A DNA stretch of 64,000 bases from Astragalus membranaceus. Lineage: Eukaryota; Streptophyta; Magnoliopsida; Fabales; Fabaceae. This document shows positions 32,074 through 43,000 of this stretch, in pieces; the stretch's first letter is position 1, and each line of letters begins with the position of its first letter. The notes beneath the pieces are model-generated. The model ran no database searches. It had not been told where the DNA came from and worked only from the letters and a program-made list of their open reading frames with translations. Where the stretch lies: contig CM076850.1 of the NCBI GenBank assembly GCA_039519185.1, positions 92,563,471 to 92,627,470 of the forward strand, in the 5' to 3' direction. A program made the position numbers and the translations under genes.

Positions 32074-34799
32074 ATGAGCTTCCGACTTTCGAGGTTAGTG
32101 CCTTTTTATTTGCTCATTTTTCGCCTTATGCTCTAGCTGGGACTTCTTCAAGCCCGTATCTATTTATATAGAGTGGGGGTCGTCAGGTCGGGTTCCGACT
32201 TGGTTGTGGACCCACTATTTAGCACTCAACTTGACTTGGCATACCCCCATTTTTGCAGGTCCGATCTGGCTAGGACAAAACAAACCCGCCGTGTTATCAG
32301 CACAGATCATCCAATCATAGCCAAACTGATTGCTTCTGAAGTACGCACTGGAAAAACCGGATCGGCTGGTGCCGAAGTTCAGGAGGGACTCGATTCTGCT
32401 CCCACCAGCTTTCAAGTGGAAGAACGCTCTCCCGCGGTCCCCAGCAATGAACTCTTGGAGGAAGGTCAAGCAAGTGAGTGTTGCCCTAGGGATGTGGTGA
32501 TTCTTGAGTCGGATGAGTCTGACGCTGAGCGGAACCTAGAAGAGCAGGGAAGCACAAGCTGGAGCTCTGATGACAGTGAGACCGAAGCCGAGGTTGCTGA
32601 AAGCCAAAACAGTGAAGGCGATTTAGGAAACAGTGGGGGCAACCCTGGAAACGAGGGAGATCCCGGACACAAAGAGGGTGACTCTGACGAGTATCCTAGC
32701 ACTAGAGTCGAGCCGGTTGATGTCCCCTTGGCGATGCCTTTGAATATCCCTCGAGAATATTCCTGGGTGTCGGAGTCGTTGAGGGAGGTCCGATCTTTAT
32801 ACAAGGCCGAAGATGACCTGAGCCATATTGTTAACCCGGATTTCTTGGAAAAGGAACCAAATATGGAACGTGGAGGGCATGGGAGAAGATCAACGCATTG
32901 CTGTTTGGCCACAAGCTCTCAAGTTCGTCATGTACGAGGTGACGATCTATGACATGAAGATCAGCCCCCCATTCATCGCCCTTCAGCAGGAGGTATTGGG
33001 AATCTTGAACCCCGCCCCCTCCCAGATTCACCCCAATGCATGGCCTTCATGCGGGCCTTCGAGTTCATGTGTATTCATTTGGAGAGGCCGATCTCCGCCG
33101 ATCTGTTCTTCTACCTCTTCGAGATAAACAGGAGGCATGAGGACGGATCTAAGGATCGGTGGGAACATGTGAGTTTCCGGGCTAGGAGGGGCCTCAAAGT
33201 TTTCATGCCCTATACCGACTCCTTGAAGGGAAATTGGAAAAATAAATACTTCTTCATCGAGCCTGTGAACGACGAAGCCGTAAGGTACGTCGGTAAGTAT
33301 AGCGAGGATGGACGATCCCTGGAGTCCACAAAGTTTCTCATTGGGTGGTCCCTCTCTCACTTCAATCGCCCACCCCATGCGTACACGGTTAGCTTGAGCA
33401 AGCTAAGTGACGTAGACCAGGAGTCCTTGGCGATCCTGATCAACTTCACCGGTCTCATCCCCCACAAAAATCCCAAGAAATTCGGAATTGATACGGCGAA
33501 GTTGGTCGAGGCGGGCTCGAAGTCCAAGGTGTTAGCCGCACTTGGTAGGATCGGATGCTTGATAATGTCTTTATTTTTAATTTTATACTTCTTCAGGGTC
33601 GGTTCTCTTAATGTTTTTCAAATTTCTTTGTTTTGCCGATAGCATGGCTCCTGACAAGTTTGCTATTCTGAGAGCAGCGGCTGAAAAGAGGGCTGGTCTA
33701 CAACAGATTGGCTCCGATGCTCAACAAACCCCTCACCGGGACGAGCCTATAAGAGTCGTTCCTCTTAACACCGCCACTGTGGCAAGTGTTACGAGTGTTG
33801 AAGATCAGGTCGCCGACCTTCAACACTGGAAACGTCAACAAGTTTTGGCGCACTCAGATCATGCTTCCCCCTCTCAATCCCCGGGAAAGCGGGTGCGATC
33901 CAATCAGGGTGGTTCTCCCAGGGCGTCGAAGAAGAGTCGCCATTTGAAGGATGGATCGAAGAAGTGAAAGTTTTCGAGATCTTCCAACATTTCGATAGAT
34001 GGCAATTTTTTGAAGAAGAATCTAGAGGAATACCGGGTCGACCCAGTGGCGGCCGCGGCGAAGTTGTTCAGGCATCTGACCGATGTCTCCAAGTGGCAAA
34101 AGGAGGAGGCTGAAGCCTGGGTTAAAGGTAATAGAGGGAAATTATAGTCCCCTCGACTTGTTGTTTCCGATGGCTCCGTTTCTAACTTAGCATTATTTAC
34201 TTCTCTTTATTTCAGGGGCCCTGAAAGATAGGGATGAGGAGCGAGCTCTGAGGGTGGAAGAACGGAAGAAGTACGGGTCCCTTTCTTCCACTCTTGCGAA
34301 GGCCCAAAAAGACCTCTCCGCCCTCCGAGAGGAGAGAGGGGAACTTGTGAGAGAGAGGGACTCTGCTCTCAACAAGAACAAAGAGTTCGAACTCCGAATT
34401 ACCGAGTTGGAGACCCAAGAGAGAGAGTTTGTGGAGCTGGTGACGACTTTGAGGGGTCGAATATCCGAGCTAGAGGCCGAGATGCAGAAGGCCAGGGAGG
34501 AGAGGGCCAATTCTAGCATGGACCCCCAAGATCGGCTTGCCGAAGAGAAATTGAGGCAGGCCGAGGATAAGATCCAGAGTGTCGAGCTTGAAATGGTCAC
34601 CATAGCAGAGATGGCTCTCGGAATGGCCGGGGAAGGTTTTGAAAAAGCACTCGCTCAAGTTGCTGTGGTTCACCCTTCGTTATCTCTTGGTAAAGAGATA
34701 CTGACTATGGATCACGATGTGGAGGGAGACGATATCGTCAAGACCGACTCCATCACCAAGGAGCGTATGATCGTTTACCCTCACCCGTCCGACGCTTAG
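32074..34799 (+). pseudogene. Tat extra ORF (gypsy-type transposon, Transposase_28-like), spliced
   Basis: An ATG at 32074 opens a short exon that joins in frame across a 165-bp intron (GT at 32094, AG at 32258) to a basic SDLARTKQTRRV stretch. An acidic region rich in Glu, Ser and Gly follows. Then comes a conserved domain with FVMYEVTIYDMKISPPF, PNAW, RAFEFMCIHLERP and WEHVSFRARRGLKVF. I read this as the putative gypsy-type transposon domain (PF04195-like). A lysine-rich tail and, after an intron at 34128-34215, a coiled coil (RGELVRERDSALNKNKEFE) follow, ending at the TAG of 34797. Frameshifts near 32870-32910, 33035 and 33960 break it. Function is unknown; nuclear localisation is plausible from the basic stretches. 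Confidence 0.65.
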
Positions 34800-35469
34800 C
34801 CCATGACCGGGGGTAACATTTCTGTAGATGGTTTCCGTGTTCCGGGTGGAACCGGTGGCGAAAAGGTTCCGGTTTCCGGGCAGAACCGATATTTAACTTG
34901 TAATTTTGAAAGCTCTTTTGAACTTGAGGACCCGGCCGTATCCGGGGTGGACTGTAATTTTTTTCTTATTTTAATTGTTGCATTTCCAGTTTCAATTACC
35001 TCGGTTGTACTTTATTTCTTTCATGTTAAAATTGTGCACTTGCGTTTTACTTCGCTCAAGTAACGTACGTCGCCTTTAGGGCAGTTTCCCGAGACTCGGC
35101 CAGGATTGAACTCGCCCTTTAGGGTAATGGCGGCCTCGGCCATTGATCTTGGCGATCTTGAATCCCACAGATCTTTGCAGCTCTTTGAATAGTTTACCGA
35201 GACTCGGCCCAGATCGAACTCGTTCAAGAAGGGTCTACGACGACCTCGGTCGTAGATTGTATCGAATGTTGTGCACCGGGTTCCGGTTTTAATAAGAGAC
35301 CTCGGCGTGATCTTGAGATCGTTCCCAGAGGGCTCCCTTTAACCTCGGAACCCCAGATTTAAAATCGGTGACAATAATGGAGAGTAGTGAAGAGTAATGA
35401 AGAGCAATGAAGATTTTTTAGATGAAAATGTTTACACATCGACATACAGTATGCTTTTTTAAAGCTAAA
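34800..35469. other. Region between antisense ORF and pol end
   Basis: The two genes converge here. The stretch contains GGTTCCGG words and a duplicated phrase (CCGAGACTCGGCC followed by AG.AT.GAACTCG) at about 35090-35115 and 35199-35222. Shared terminator or 3' UTR functions for both strands are possible. No ORF is convincing. Confidence 0.45.
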
Positions 35470-36835
35470 TTAACTGTAATACTTCTTCATTTTGGCAACG
35501 TTCCAAGTCCTTGGGATCGCCTTTCCTTCTAAGGTCTCCAACGCGAAAGCGCCATTACCAGTTTTAGACACGACATCGGCTCTCCAGAACACCAAGTCGC
35601 CGACCTCGAAATCCCTCAGGACAACTTTCGAGTTGTACCGGGTTGCTATCCTCCGTTTGATCAATGCTTCTTTGAAGGAGGCTCTTCCTCGGACCTCGTC
35701 GACGAGGTCGAGGTTCTCCCTCAAAGCCTGGTTATTTTTTTTCTGGCGATTTTGGGTGGAGGGTTCTCCAATTTAGTTCTCTGATATCAACTGGAATTAC
35801 CGCCTCGCTCCCATATGAGAGTCGGAACAGAGTCTCACCGTCGAACTCTATGGGGTGGTCCTGTAGGCCCATAATACATAAGGTAATTCCTCAACCCATT
35901 TACCCTTGGCTTCAACAAGCCGTTTTCTCAATCCATTGAGGAGTACTTGTTAGCGGCCTCAGCCTATCCGTTAGTTTGAGGATGCTCTACCGAGGTGAAC
36001 CGGTGTTTAATCTGAAGATCGGACATGAGCTTTCTGAAACCCTTGTCAGCAAACTAGGTTCCGTTGTCGGTGATCACTACCTCGGGGATCCCGAATCTGG
36101 TCATGATATTCTTTTTGAAAAACTTGATGCAATTCCTCGCATTGATATTGGCTAAAGGCTCGACTTCAATCCATTTTGTGAAGTAGTCCACAGTCACTAT
36201 TAGGTACTTGACCTGGCCGGGTGCAGTTGGGAATGTCCCCAAGAGATCAATCCCCCACCACGCGAAAGGCCATGACGAGGTGAGACTAGTGAGTCCGGCA
36301 GGAGGCGCCACATGAACATTGGCATGGATTTGACATTTCTTGCATTTTCTAACATAGTTTTTCGCATCGGTTTGCATGGTTGGCCAAAAATAACCTGCCC
36401 TTAAGGCTTTCCGAGCTAGAGACCGACCTCCGAGGTATTGTCCACAAATTCCTTCGAGGATCTCGGCATAATCTACTTCCTCTCCTTCAATGCATTTCAA
36501 TAATGGTGCAGAGAGGCTTCTTCTGTAAAGTGTTCCTTCAATCACGGAGAAGGACGAGGCCTTCCTCCTGATTAATTTGGCTTCGCGAGAGTCCGGAGGC
36601 TCATCCCCCGACTCGATGTATTTCATTATTGGTGTAATCCAGCCTCTGCTTTCCTCAACTACATTGATAGAAAGGGCGAGCTTCGGGATAGGGAGGACGC
36701 TGGGTTTATTCAGCGTTTCCTGGATTAAAGATCAGTGGTTTCCGGGAATTTTGGTGCTGGCGAGCTTGGATAGAACATCTACTCTGATGTTTTCCATTCT
36801 GTGAACGTGTTTAACTTCTGCGAACACGAACTGAG
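35470..36835 (-). pseudogene. Tat pol: end of RNase H and integrase
   Basis: From 36835 downward the minus strand encodes a linker with KHVHRMENIRVDVLSKLAS. The integrase zinc finger (GQYLGGRSLARKALRAGYFWP and CKKCQIHANVH) and core residues follow in WWGIDLLGTFPTAPG and VVITDNGT. This is continuous from 36626 to 36054. Beyond that, multiple stops interrupt the third catalytic region until the C-terminal frame (35724-35470, NSKVVLRDFEVGDLVFWRAD) ending MKKYYS. A stop in the linker near 36728 also occurs. The motifs are Tat-type. RT and gag are missing because the element is cut near 36835. Confidence 0.85.
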
Positions 36836-37442
36836 ATATAAAAACTTTTGAAAACTTTTTCCCCTTTTCAATGACTTAGATTAATTTTCGCACAGGTTAA
36901 GTGGAAGCGAAGGAATTAGAAAATAGAGCAATAAAGAACACAGCAGATTTATACTGGTTCGGTCACCTCCCAGTGACCTACGTCCAGTCCTCACACCCTT
37001 GTGAAATTTTCCACTAACACGACAAGGCTTACGGGTGCCTTGGAAACCTTTACAAACTCAGGCACTCTCCTCCTAGGATACCCCACCTATGAAGAGCCCT
37101 CAAATCTATTACGACAATAACAAGAGATACCCCACCCATGTTACAACCAGCTGCCCCAGAAAGATACCCCACTTCCTAGTACAAACAGTTACCCTAGAGA
37201 GATACCACACTCCCTAGTACAAAATATAGCAATAAAACAATTACAAATGTAAAGACCAAAATACCTCTAATGTAGGCAGATATTACAACTTGAAGATTCC
37301 AACCCTGACTAACCCTTGCGAAAGATCAGCTCTGACGGACCAACAGTGCGTGAAGAGCAGAAATGAAAATGTAAAGGGTTTTTCAAAATGATGCAATTTG
37401 ATCGTGAGAATGGGTTGTTGTAGAAATTATTTGTAAAGCTTT

Positions 37443-37452
37443 CTATTTATAG
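37443..37452 (-). promoter_or_regulatory. Sirevirus LTR TATA box
   Basis: CTATAAATAG on the minus strand lies directly downstream of the AATCGATT array. The same box is at about 43648-43657 in the other LTR. It should set the start of element transcription roughly 25-30 bases further down. Confidence 0.65.
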
Positions 37453-37496
37453 GCTTAGAAAAAATTTAGTCGTTGAGTAAAAAGAAAAAATGGAAA

Positions 37497-37891
37497 AATC
37501 GATTATGTGCTTGATTTGCCTAAGAGTGATAATCGATTTTATGCCTAACTAGATCTAGGATGAAAATCGATTATGTGTTGGTTGAAATAAGATGCAAATC
37601 GATTTATAGCTTTAAAAACCGGAAGGGAATCGATTTTTTGCTTGAGTGCATTAAGAGAAGAATCGATTCTTTGCCTGAATATAGTGAAGAGCAAATCGAT
37701 TGTGTGCTCAGAAAACAGGAAGGAAATCGATTTTATGCTTTAGGGAAAATAGTAGGAATCGATTTCTTTCTTTTTGAAAACACTTGTGAATCGACTTTAT
37801 ACTTAGTAGAAACAATATGAATCGATTGTATAATTGTGTATTGAGTTGAAAATCGATTTTGATGTTTAGTTTAAGATAGTGTGAATCGATT
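37497..37891 (-). repeat. Thirteen phased AATCGATT palindromes
   Basis: AATCGATT starts at 37497, 37531, 37565, 37597, 37628, 37661, 37694, 37725, 37757, 37789 (as AATCGACT), 37820, 37851 and 37884. The spacing is 31-34 bases, mean about 32. Most copies are followed by TTATG- or TTTG-like words, but the sequence between them varies. On the minus strand the array ends about 45 bases upstream of the TATA box, so it occupies the enhancer position of U3. The other LTR keeps the same spacing with two copies mutated to AATTGATT. Confidence 0.9.
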
Positions 37892-38174
37892 TTATGGTTT
37901 CTCAAAATGCTTTTTATGTTTACGTGTGCATGCATGCATTTCGAAAAACATGGGACTTTGAGAGATGAGCTGACCCTCGGAAGAGCTTACACTTTTCCAA
38001 AGACAATCCCAAACCCTAAGGACTACCCTTTCTTCTTGAGACATGATTCTTTAGTCTTGATTGTCTTGGATTGTGACTTTGATATTTTGTCACTTTCATC
38101 AACTTTGGCTTTGTCTTTTTCATCATCAAAACCTAACCTGCAATATAATTCACCTGCAGTACAAGATATCCGCA

Positions 38175-38388
38175 TTCTCCCCCTTTTGATGATGACAAAA
38201 CTTTACTCATCTTAAGGTGGGAGGTTAGTTCATCAAACGGATAATGCATATATATGATACTCCCCCTATCATGATGCTCCCCCTGTTTTATTGACTCGAT
38301 GCAAAGTATGCACGGTGACAATGCTATGACAATTTTATATGCTCATTCTATATGCTTAATGCAACACTATATTTCTCCCCCTTTTTGT
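38175..38388 (-). other. Multiple polypurine tracts
   Basis: Minus-strand AAAAGGGGGAG adjoins the LTR (38175-38186). Further AGGGGGAG tracts lie at about 38260-38284 (two close together) and AAAAAGGGGGAG at 38374-38386. The same set is at 44380-44594. Repeated purine tracts at this spot are characteristic of Sireviruses. Confidence 0.8.
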
Positions 38389-38563
38389 CATGATCAAAAG
38401 GGTCGACATATGACACAATTTTCGAATCGAAACAGCGTTTGTTTCATTTAAATAGAAGAGGAATCAATGATTCCAAGTTCTCTTCGAATGAAAAAAAAGC
38501 TTTCTTTTTGTAAAGGTTTCGTGAAAATATCAGCTAGCTGTTTTGACGATTCAATAAATTCGA

Positions 38564-40516
38564 TCACACAATCGCCTTTTTGGACATGACTCTAAGAAAG
38601 TATTGTCCAATTTCTATGTGCTTGGTCCTAGAGTGTTGGACAGGGTTCTTTGAGAGATTGATAGCGCTGGTGTTGTCGAATTTTATTCGAATGTGATCTA
38701 GTTCTATGCCATAGTCAAGAAGTTGTTGCTTCATCCAGAGGATTTGTGCGCAGCAACTTCCTGCTGCAACATATTCTGCTTCAGCAGTTGACAGTGCGGC
38801 ACTGACTTGTTTCTTACTGTGCCAAGAGACTAATGCACTACCTAGTATGTGACATGTTCCACTAGTGCTTTTTCTATCCAACTTACAATCTGCAAAATCA
38901 GAGTCTGAATATCCTATAAGGCTGCATGTGGCGCCTTTGGGGTACCACAGACCAACATTTTGAGTGCCTACAAGATATCTCATTATTCTTTTGACAGCTA
39001 CTAAATGCGACTCTTTTGGATTTGCTTGATATCTAGCACACATGCAGACACTAAACATGATATCCGGTCTACTAGCAGTTAAATAGAGAAGAGAGCCAAT
39101 CATACCTCGATATTTGCTTAGTTCTACCGGTTTACCTTCTTCATCTTTGTCTAAGTAGCATGAAGTGCTCATTTGAGTGGACATTTCTTTTGTTTGTCCA
39201 TTTCGAATCTCTTAAGTAGTTCTTTGCAATATTTTGATTGAGAGATAAAGATGCCAATATTGTTGGTTTGTTTTATTTGAAGCCCAAGAAAGAAGTTGAG
39301 TTCTCCCATCATTGACATTTCAAACTCACTCTGCATAATACTAGAAAATTCTTGGCTAAAGTGCTCCCGGGGTCCCTTATCTTTATTTAAAGTAACGATT
39401 TGGTCCTTTATCTTTTTTTTGTCCCAAATTAGTCCTTTATGTTTTAAATTTTTGACACATAAATCCTTTTCTGTCCCAAATCAGTCCTTTATGTTTCATA
39501 TTTTTAACGCATAAATCCTTTTTTTTGACACATAAATCAGCACTGTCAACGGAAAAGGATTTATGTGTCAAAAATTTGAAAGATAAAGGACTTATTTGGG
39601 ACAAAAAAAACATAAAGGACTAATTCGTTACTTTAAATAAAGATAAGGGACCCCGGGAGCACTTTAGCCAAAATTCTTTGCAAAGCAATTCATTAGTAGC
39701 ACCGAAAATAATGTCATCCACATAAATTTGCACAAGTAAGATGTCATCTTTTGTCCTTTTTATGAAAAGTGTAGTGTCAACTTTCCCTCTTTGAAAAACA
39801 TGATTGAGTAAAAACTTGCTCAATCTTTCGTACCAAGCTCTAGGAGCTTGTTTCAGACCATATAGAGCCTTTTTGAGTTTAAAAACGTGATCTGGTTTTT
39901 CATAATTTTCAAAGCCTGGTGGTTGTTCAACGTACACTTCTTCTTGAATAAAATCATTTAAAAAGGCGTTTTTTACATCCATTTGATACAGTTTAAAATC
40001 CATAACTGATGCAAAAGCAAGTAGCATGCGAATAACTTCTAATTTAGCTACGGGGGAATATGTTTCATCATAGTCTATTCCTTCTTCTTGATTGTAGCCT
40101 TTAGCAACTAGTCTAGCTTTGTTTCTAACAATTATGCCCGATTCATCTAGTTTGTTTCTAAACACCCATTTTGTACCTATTATTTGATTCTTTTCGGGCC
40201 TGGGGAGAAGATCCCATACTTTGTTTCTTTCAAACTGGTTTAACTCTTCTTTCATAGCAATAGTCCAATGTTCATCTTCTATAGCTTCATCTAGGTTTTT
40301 AGGTTCAATTTGAGATTCAAAGGCTATATGATTACATGCATTTCTAAGAGAGTTTCGAGTAGTTACCCCTTTTGATACATCACTTAAAATGTTTTCAAGC
40401 GAGTGGTCCTTGGGAATTCTCCATTCCTTTGGTAGCTCACTGCTTGATTCTTCCTCAGTTCTTTCTTAAGGAGTGGACTTAGTTCCTTCTTCTTTATCTT
40501 TCTCCTTTTCATCTAA
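38564..40516 (-). pseudogene. Sirevirus element A RT and RNase H
   Basis: RT is encoded from about 40516 to 39670: GTKWVFRNKLDE, YDETYSPVAKLEVIR, QMDVKNAFLN, LYGLKQAPRAW and the catalytic YVDDIIFG (about 39710-39733). A 316-bp MITE then splits the gene. After the MITE the frame includes SQSKYCKELL, then a frameshift near 39195. RNase H follows (38564-39184) with GYSDSDFADCKLDRKSTSG, LSTAEAEYVAAGSC and FDNTSAINLSKNPVQHSRTKHIE. Two nonsense changes upstream of RT (near 40468 and 40518) are absent from copy B. Domains complete a copia pol of normal order, now inactive. Confidence 0.9.
39354..39669. mobile_element. MULE-type MITE with perfect 9-bp duplication
   Basis: This 316-bp element starts GGCTAAAGTGCTCCCGGGGT and ends with its inverted copy. 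AAAATTCTT flanks it on both sides (39345-39353 and 39670-39678), the 9-bp duplication expected of Mutator-like transposition. Copy B of the Sirevirus has the uninterrupted site at about 45543-45551. The interior has further inverted matches around ATTTATGTGTCAAAAATTT, so most of it can fold back. It encodes nothing. Confidence 0.95.
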
Positions 40517-40519
40517 CCT

Positions 40520-41668
40520 TTATTCTTCCGGCTCATCTGCAACATTATCAATAACCTTTCCCAGCCTTTTGGGGTTAGTCTCATCAAATGTAACATGCAC
40601 AGATTCCTCAATTACTCTATTTCTTTTATTGAAAATTCTAAAGGCCTTGCTAGATAAAGAGTAACCAAGAAAAATTCCATCGTCAGCCTTAGCATCCAAT
40701 TTTCCTAAGTTATCCTTTCCATTATTCAATACAAAGCATTTGCAACCAAAAGTGTGTAAGTGTGCAAGATTTGGTTTTCTCCCCTTGTAAAGTTCATAGG
40801 GGGTTTTCTTTAAAATAGGCCTAATCAAAACTCTATTCATAACATAACAAGCAGTACTTACAGCATCCGCCCAAAAGTATTTTGGGACGTCGAGATCATT
40901 TTGCATTGTTCTGGCAAGTTCTTCCAATGATCTATTCTTCCTTTCAACGACTCCATTTTGTTGAGGAGTTCTAGGTGCTGAGAAGTTGTGATTTATACCA
41001 AGTTCTTCACATAAGCTTTCAAACTTTTCATTTTCAAACTCTCCACCGTGATCGGATCGAATGGAGATGATTTTCAATTCTTTCTCATTTTGAATGCTAT
41101 GAGCAAGCTTCTTGAAAGCTCCAAATGCATCACTCTTATTTGCGAGAAAGAGTGTCCAAGTGAACCTTGAATAATCATCTACTATAACGAGAGCATAGTA
41201 GTTTCCACCATAACTTTTTGTCCTTGAGGGACCAAATAGATCCATGTGTAACAGCTGCAATGGTTTGTTAGTAGACACAATGTTCTTTGATTTAAAAGAC
41301 ACTTTTACCTGTTTGCCCTTTTTGCATGCATCACATAGTTTATCCTTTTCAAACTTGATTTTAGGAAGACCGCTAACTAGATCTTTAGACACTAACTTGT
41401 TAAGATGATCCATATGAATATGAGCTGCTCTACGATGCCATAACCAAGAATTTTCTTCCTTACTAATGAGACAACATGCATTATGAGATGAAACACTATC
41501 AAGACTCATCATGTATATGTTTTCTACTCTGTTTCCTATCATTCTAACTTGTTTGCTTTGTTTATCCTCAATGATGCATGAACCTGAATCAAATATTACT
41601 CTATTTCCTTTATCACATAGTTGGCTAATACTTAGTAAGTTATGTTTAAGACCTTCAACATAAAGCAC
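40520..41668 (-). pseudogene. Sirevirus element A integrase
   Basis: The 382-residue frame starts in the GAG-pre-integrase (LKHNLLSISQLCDKGNRV) and has the HHCC finger (HRRAAHIHMDHL and CDACKKGKQ). The D-D-E residues are in LLHMDLFGPS, IRSDHGGEFEN and GVVERKNRSLEE. It goes on to TPYELYKGRKPNL, FGCKCFVLN and GIFLGYS. It stops at a nonsense codon near 40517, where copy B reads on. The frame overlaps the end of the gag-protease frame (41632-41668) in another phase, so a frameshift separates the two. Confidence 0.9.
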
Positions 41669-42858
41669 ATTATCAATAACAGTAGATAGATCTTTACCAA
41701 CTTTACCTTCACCGAGGATTCTTCCTCAGTTATTGTCACATAAGTCACATGACCGCTTGACCTGGGGGTAAGAGTTAAGAACTTTGTAATATTTCCAGTC
41801 ATGTGCTTCGAGCATCCACTGTCAAGGTACCAATCTGACCCCCGTACCTTGAAGCATACCTCATTTTCGTTGTCGCTGTCAAGAACAGCCATTAGTGCAA
41901 CTTGGGCTTCTTCGTTCTCTGATTCATCGGAATCCATGCAGTTGTCTTCCCATGCGATGTAGGCTTTTCTCCCTTTGTTTTCTTTGGATGCCCTCTTTTC
42001 GAACTTTGATTCTTTTCTTTGTAGATTAGGACATTCCATCTTCATATGCCTGAGTTTCCCACATTCATAGCAAGTAAGAGGACTGGATGAGCTTTCTTTC
42101 CTTTTAGGGTTGAAGTTCCTTTTAGAATAATTTTTCTGTTTCATAAATCGTTTGAACCCTTGAAGCATAAGAGCCATGCTTTCCTCATTTTCGTTATCCT
42201 CATTTTCTGAATCTTCGCTCTCACGAAGTTGACTTGAACTAGATGCTTTCAGTGCCAAGCTTTTCTTTTTCTTATCATTATTTTCGTGCTCAGCCAGCCG
42301 AGTGAGCTCTAATTCATGCTCTTGAAGTTTTCCAAATAGAGTGGCAAGTGACATGGTAGCTAAATTTCTTGATTCAGCTATAGCGGTAACCTTGGGTTGC
42401 CATTCTCGATTCAAACATCTCAGAACTTTGTTGATTAGATCCTCAGTAGGGAATGACTTTCCTAGTAGGCTTAGTTGATTCACTATGTGAGTGAACCTCT
42501 TCTGCATTTCTGGTATAGTTTCACCTGTATTCATTCTGAACAGCTCGTACTCTCTGATAAGGGTGTTGGTTCTTGCTCTTTTAACCTCACTAGTACCCTC
42601 ATGAGCTACTTGAAGATTATCCCACATTTCTTGAGCAGATTTACAGTTTGAAACTCTAAAAAATTCATCAGGACTCAAAGATGAAGTAATTATGTTTTTA
42701 GCCCGCAGATTATGTTGAACTTTTCTCTTTTCCTCATCAGACCATTCATTTCTCCCTTTAATTGTAAGAATACCATTTACCAAGTGCGTGGGGACAAAGG
42801 GTCCTTTTTCCACAGCATCCCAAACATCTAAATCTACCCCTTCAATAAATATTCTCAT
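41632..42858 (-). pseudogene. Sirevirus element A gag and protease
   Basis: The 408-residue frame begins MRIFIEGVDLDVWDAVEKG. It includes a copia-type gag domain (SAQEMWDNLQVAHEG and RYELFRMNTGETIPEMQKRF-like words), a zinc knuckle CYECGKLRHMKMEC near residues 261-274 and the protease motif DWYLDSGCSKHMTG near residue 343. The start codon lies about 130 bases inside the PBS. The frame shifts shortly after the protease motif. Gag packages element RNA and protease matures the polyprotein. Confidence 0.88.
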
Positions 42859-42986
42859 TCTTTCTTTTCAGTATGCGTAATCTTTCCCGTTGAATCCCGG
42901 AGGACGGTTAAGAGAAGCACCCTCTTGCGTCGACCAACCTGAAGCCATTACTCTTGAAGCTACTAGGCCCTTTATACAAGATTCTT

Positions 42987-42998
42987 GCTCTGATACCA
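42987..42998 (-). other. Primer binding site, initiator tRNA-Met
   Basis: TGGTATCAGAGC on the minus strand lies two bases from the LTR end (GGCAACA, 43001). This is the usual copia/Sirevirus site. It fixes the low boundary of the 5' LTR. Confidence 0.9.
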
Positions 42999-43000
42999 CT

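Larger units (their letters stand above)
31769..36835 (-). mobile_element. 3' half of a Tat-type Ty3/gypsy element with antisense ORF
   Basis: The minus strand carries the RNase H/integrase end of pol (36835 down to 35470). The plus strand carries a spliced extra ORF between pol and the lost 3' LTR. This opposite-strand arrangement is known from Tat-lineage elements of plants. Both ends are cut: at 31768 by Athila LTR sequence and near 36835 by the Sirevirus LTR, itself missing its last 30-40 bases, so both joins look like recombination or deletion rather than simple insertion. Confidence 0.75.
36836..38174 (-). repeat. Sirevirus element A 3' LTR, end truncated
   Basis: This matches 43037-44379 closely. 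On the minus strand it starts TGCGGATATCTTG next to the purine tract, contains the AATCGATT array and then TATAAATAG (about 37443-37452), and ends where Tat pol begins. The final segment ending GGCAACA, present at 43001, is missing here. Confidence 0.85.

Noticed and set aside
37497..37891. Simple satellite or recent tandem repeat as explanation for the AATCGATT array
   Set aside because: Only the 8-base word and a few following bases recur; the remaining part of each period differs, unlike a recent tandem repeat.
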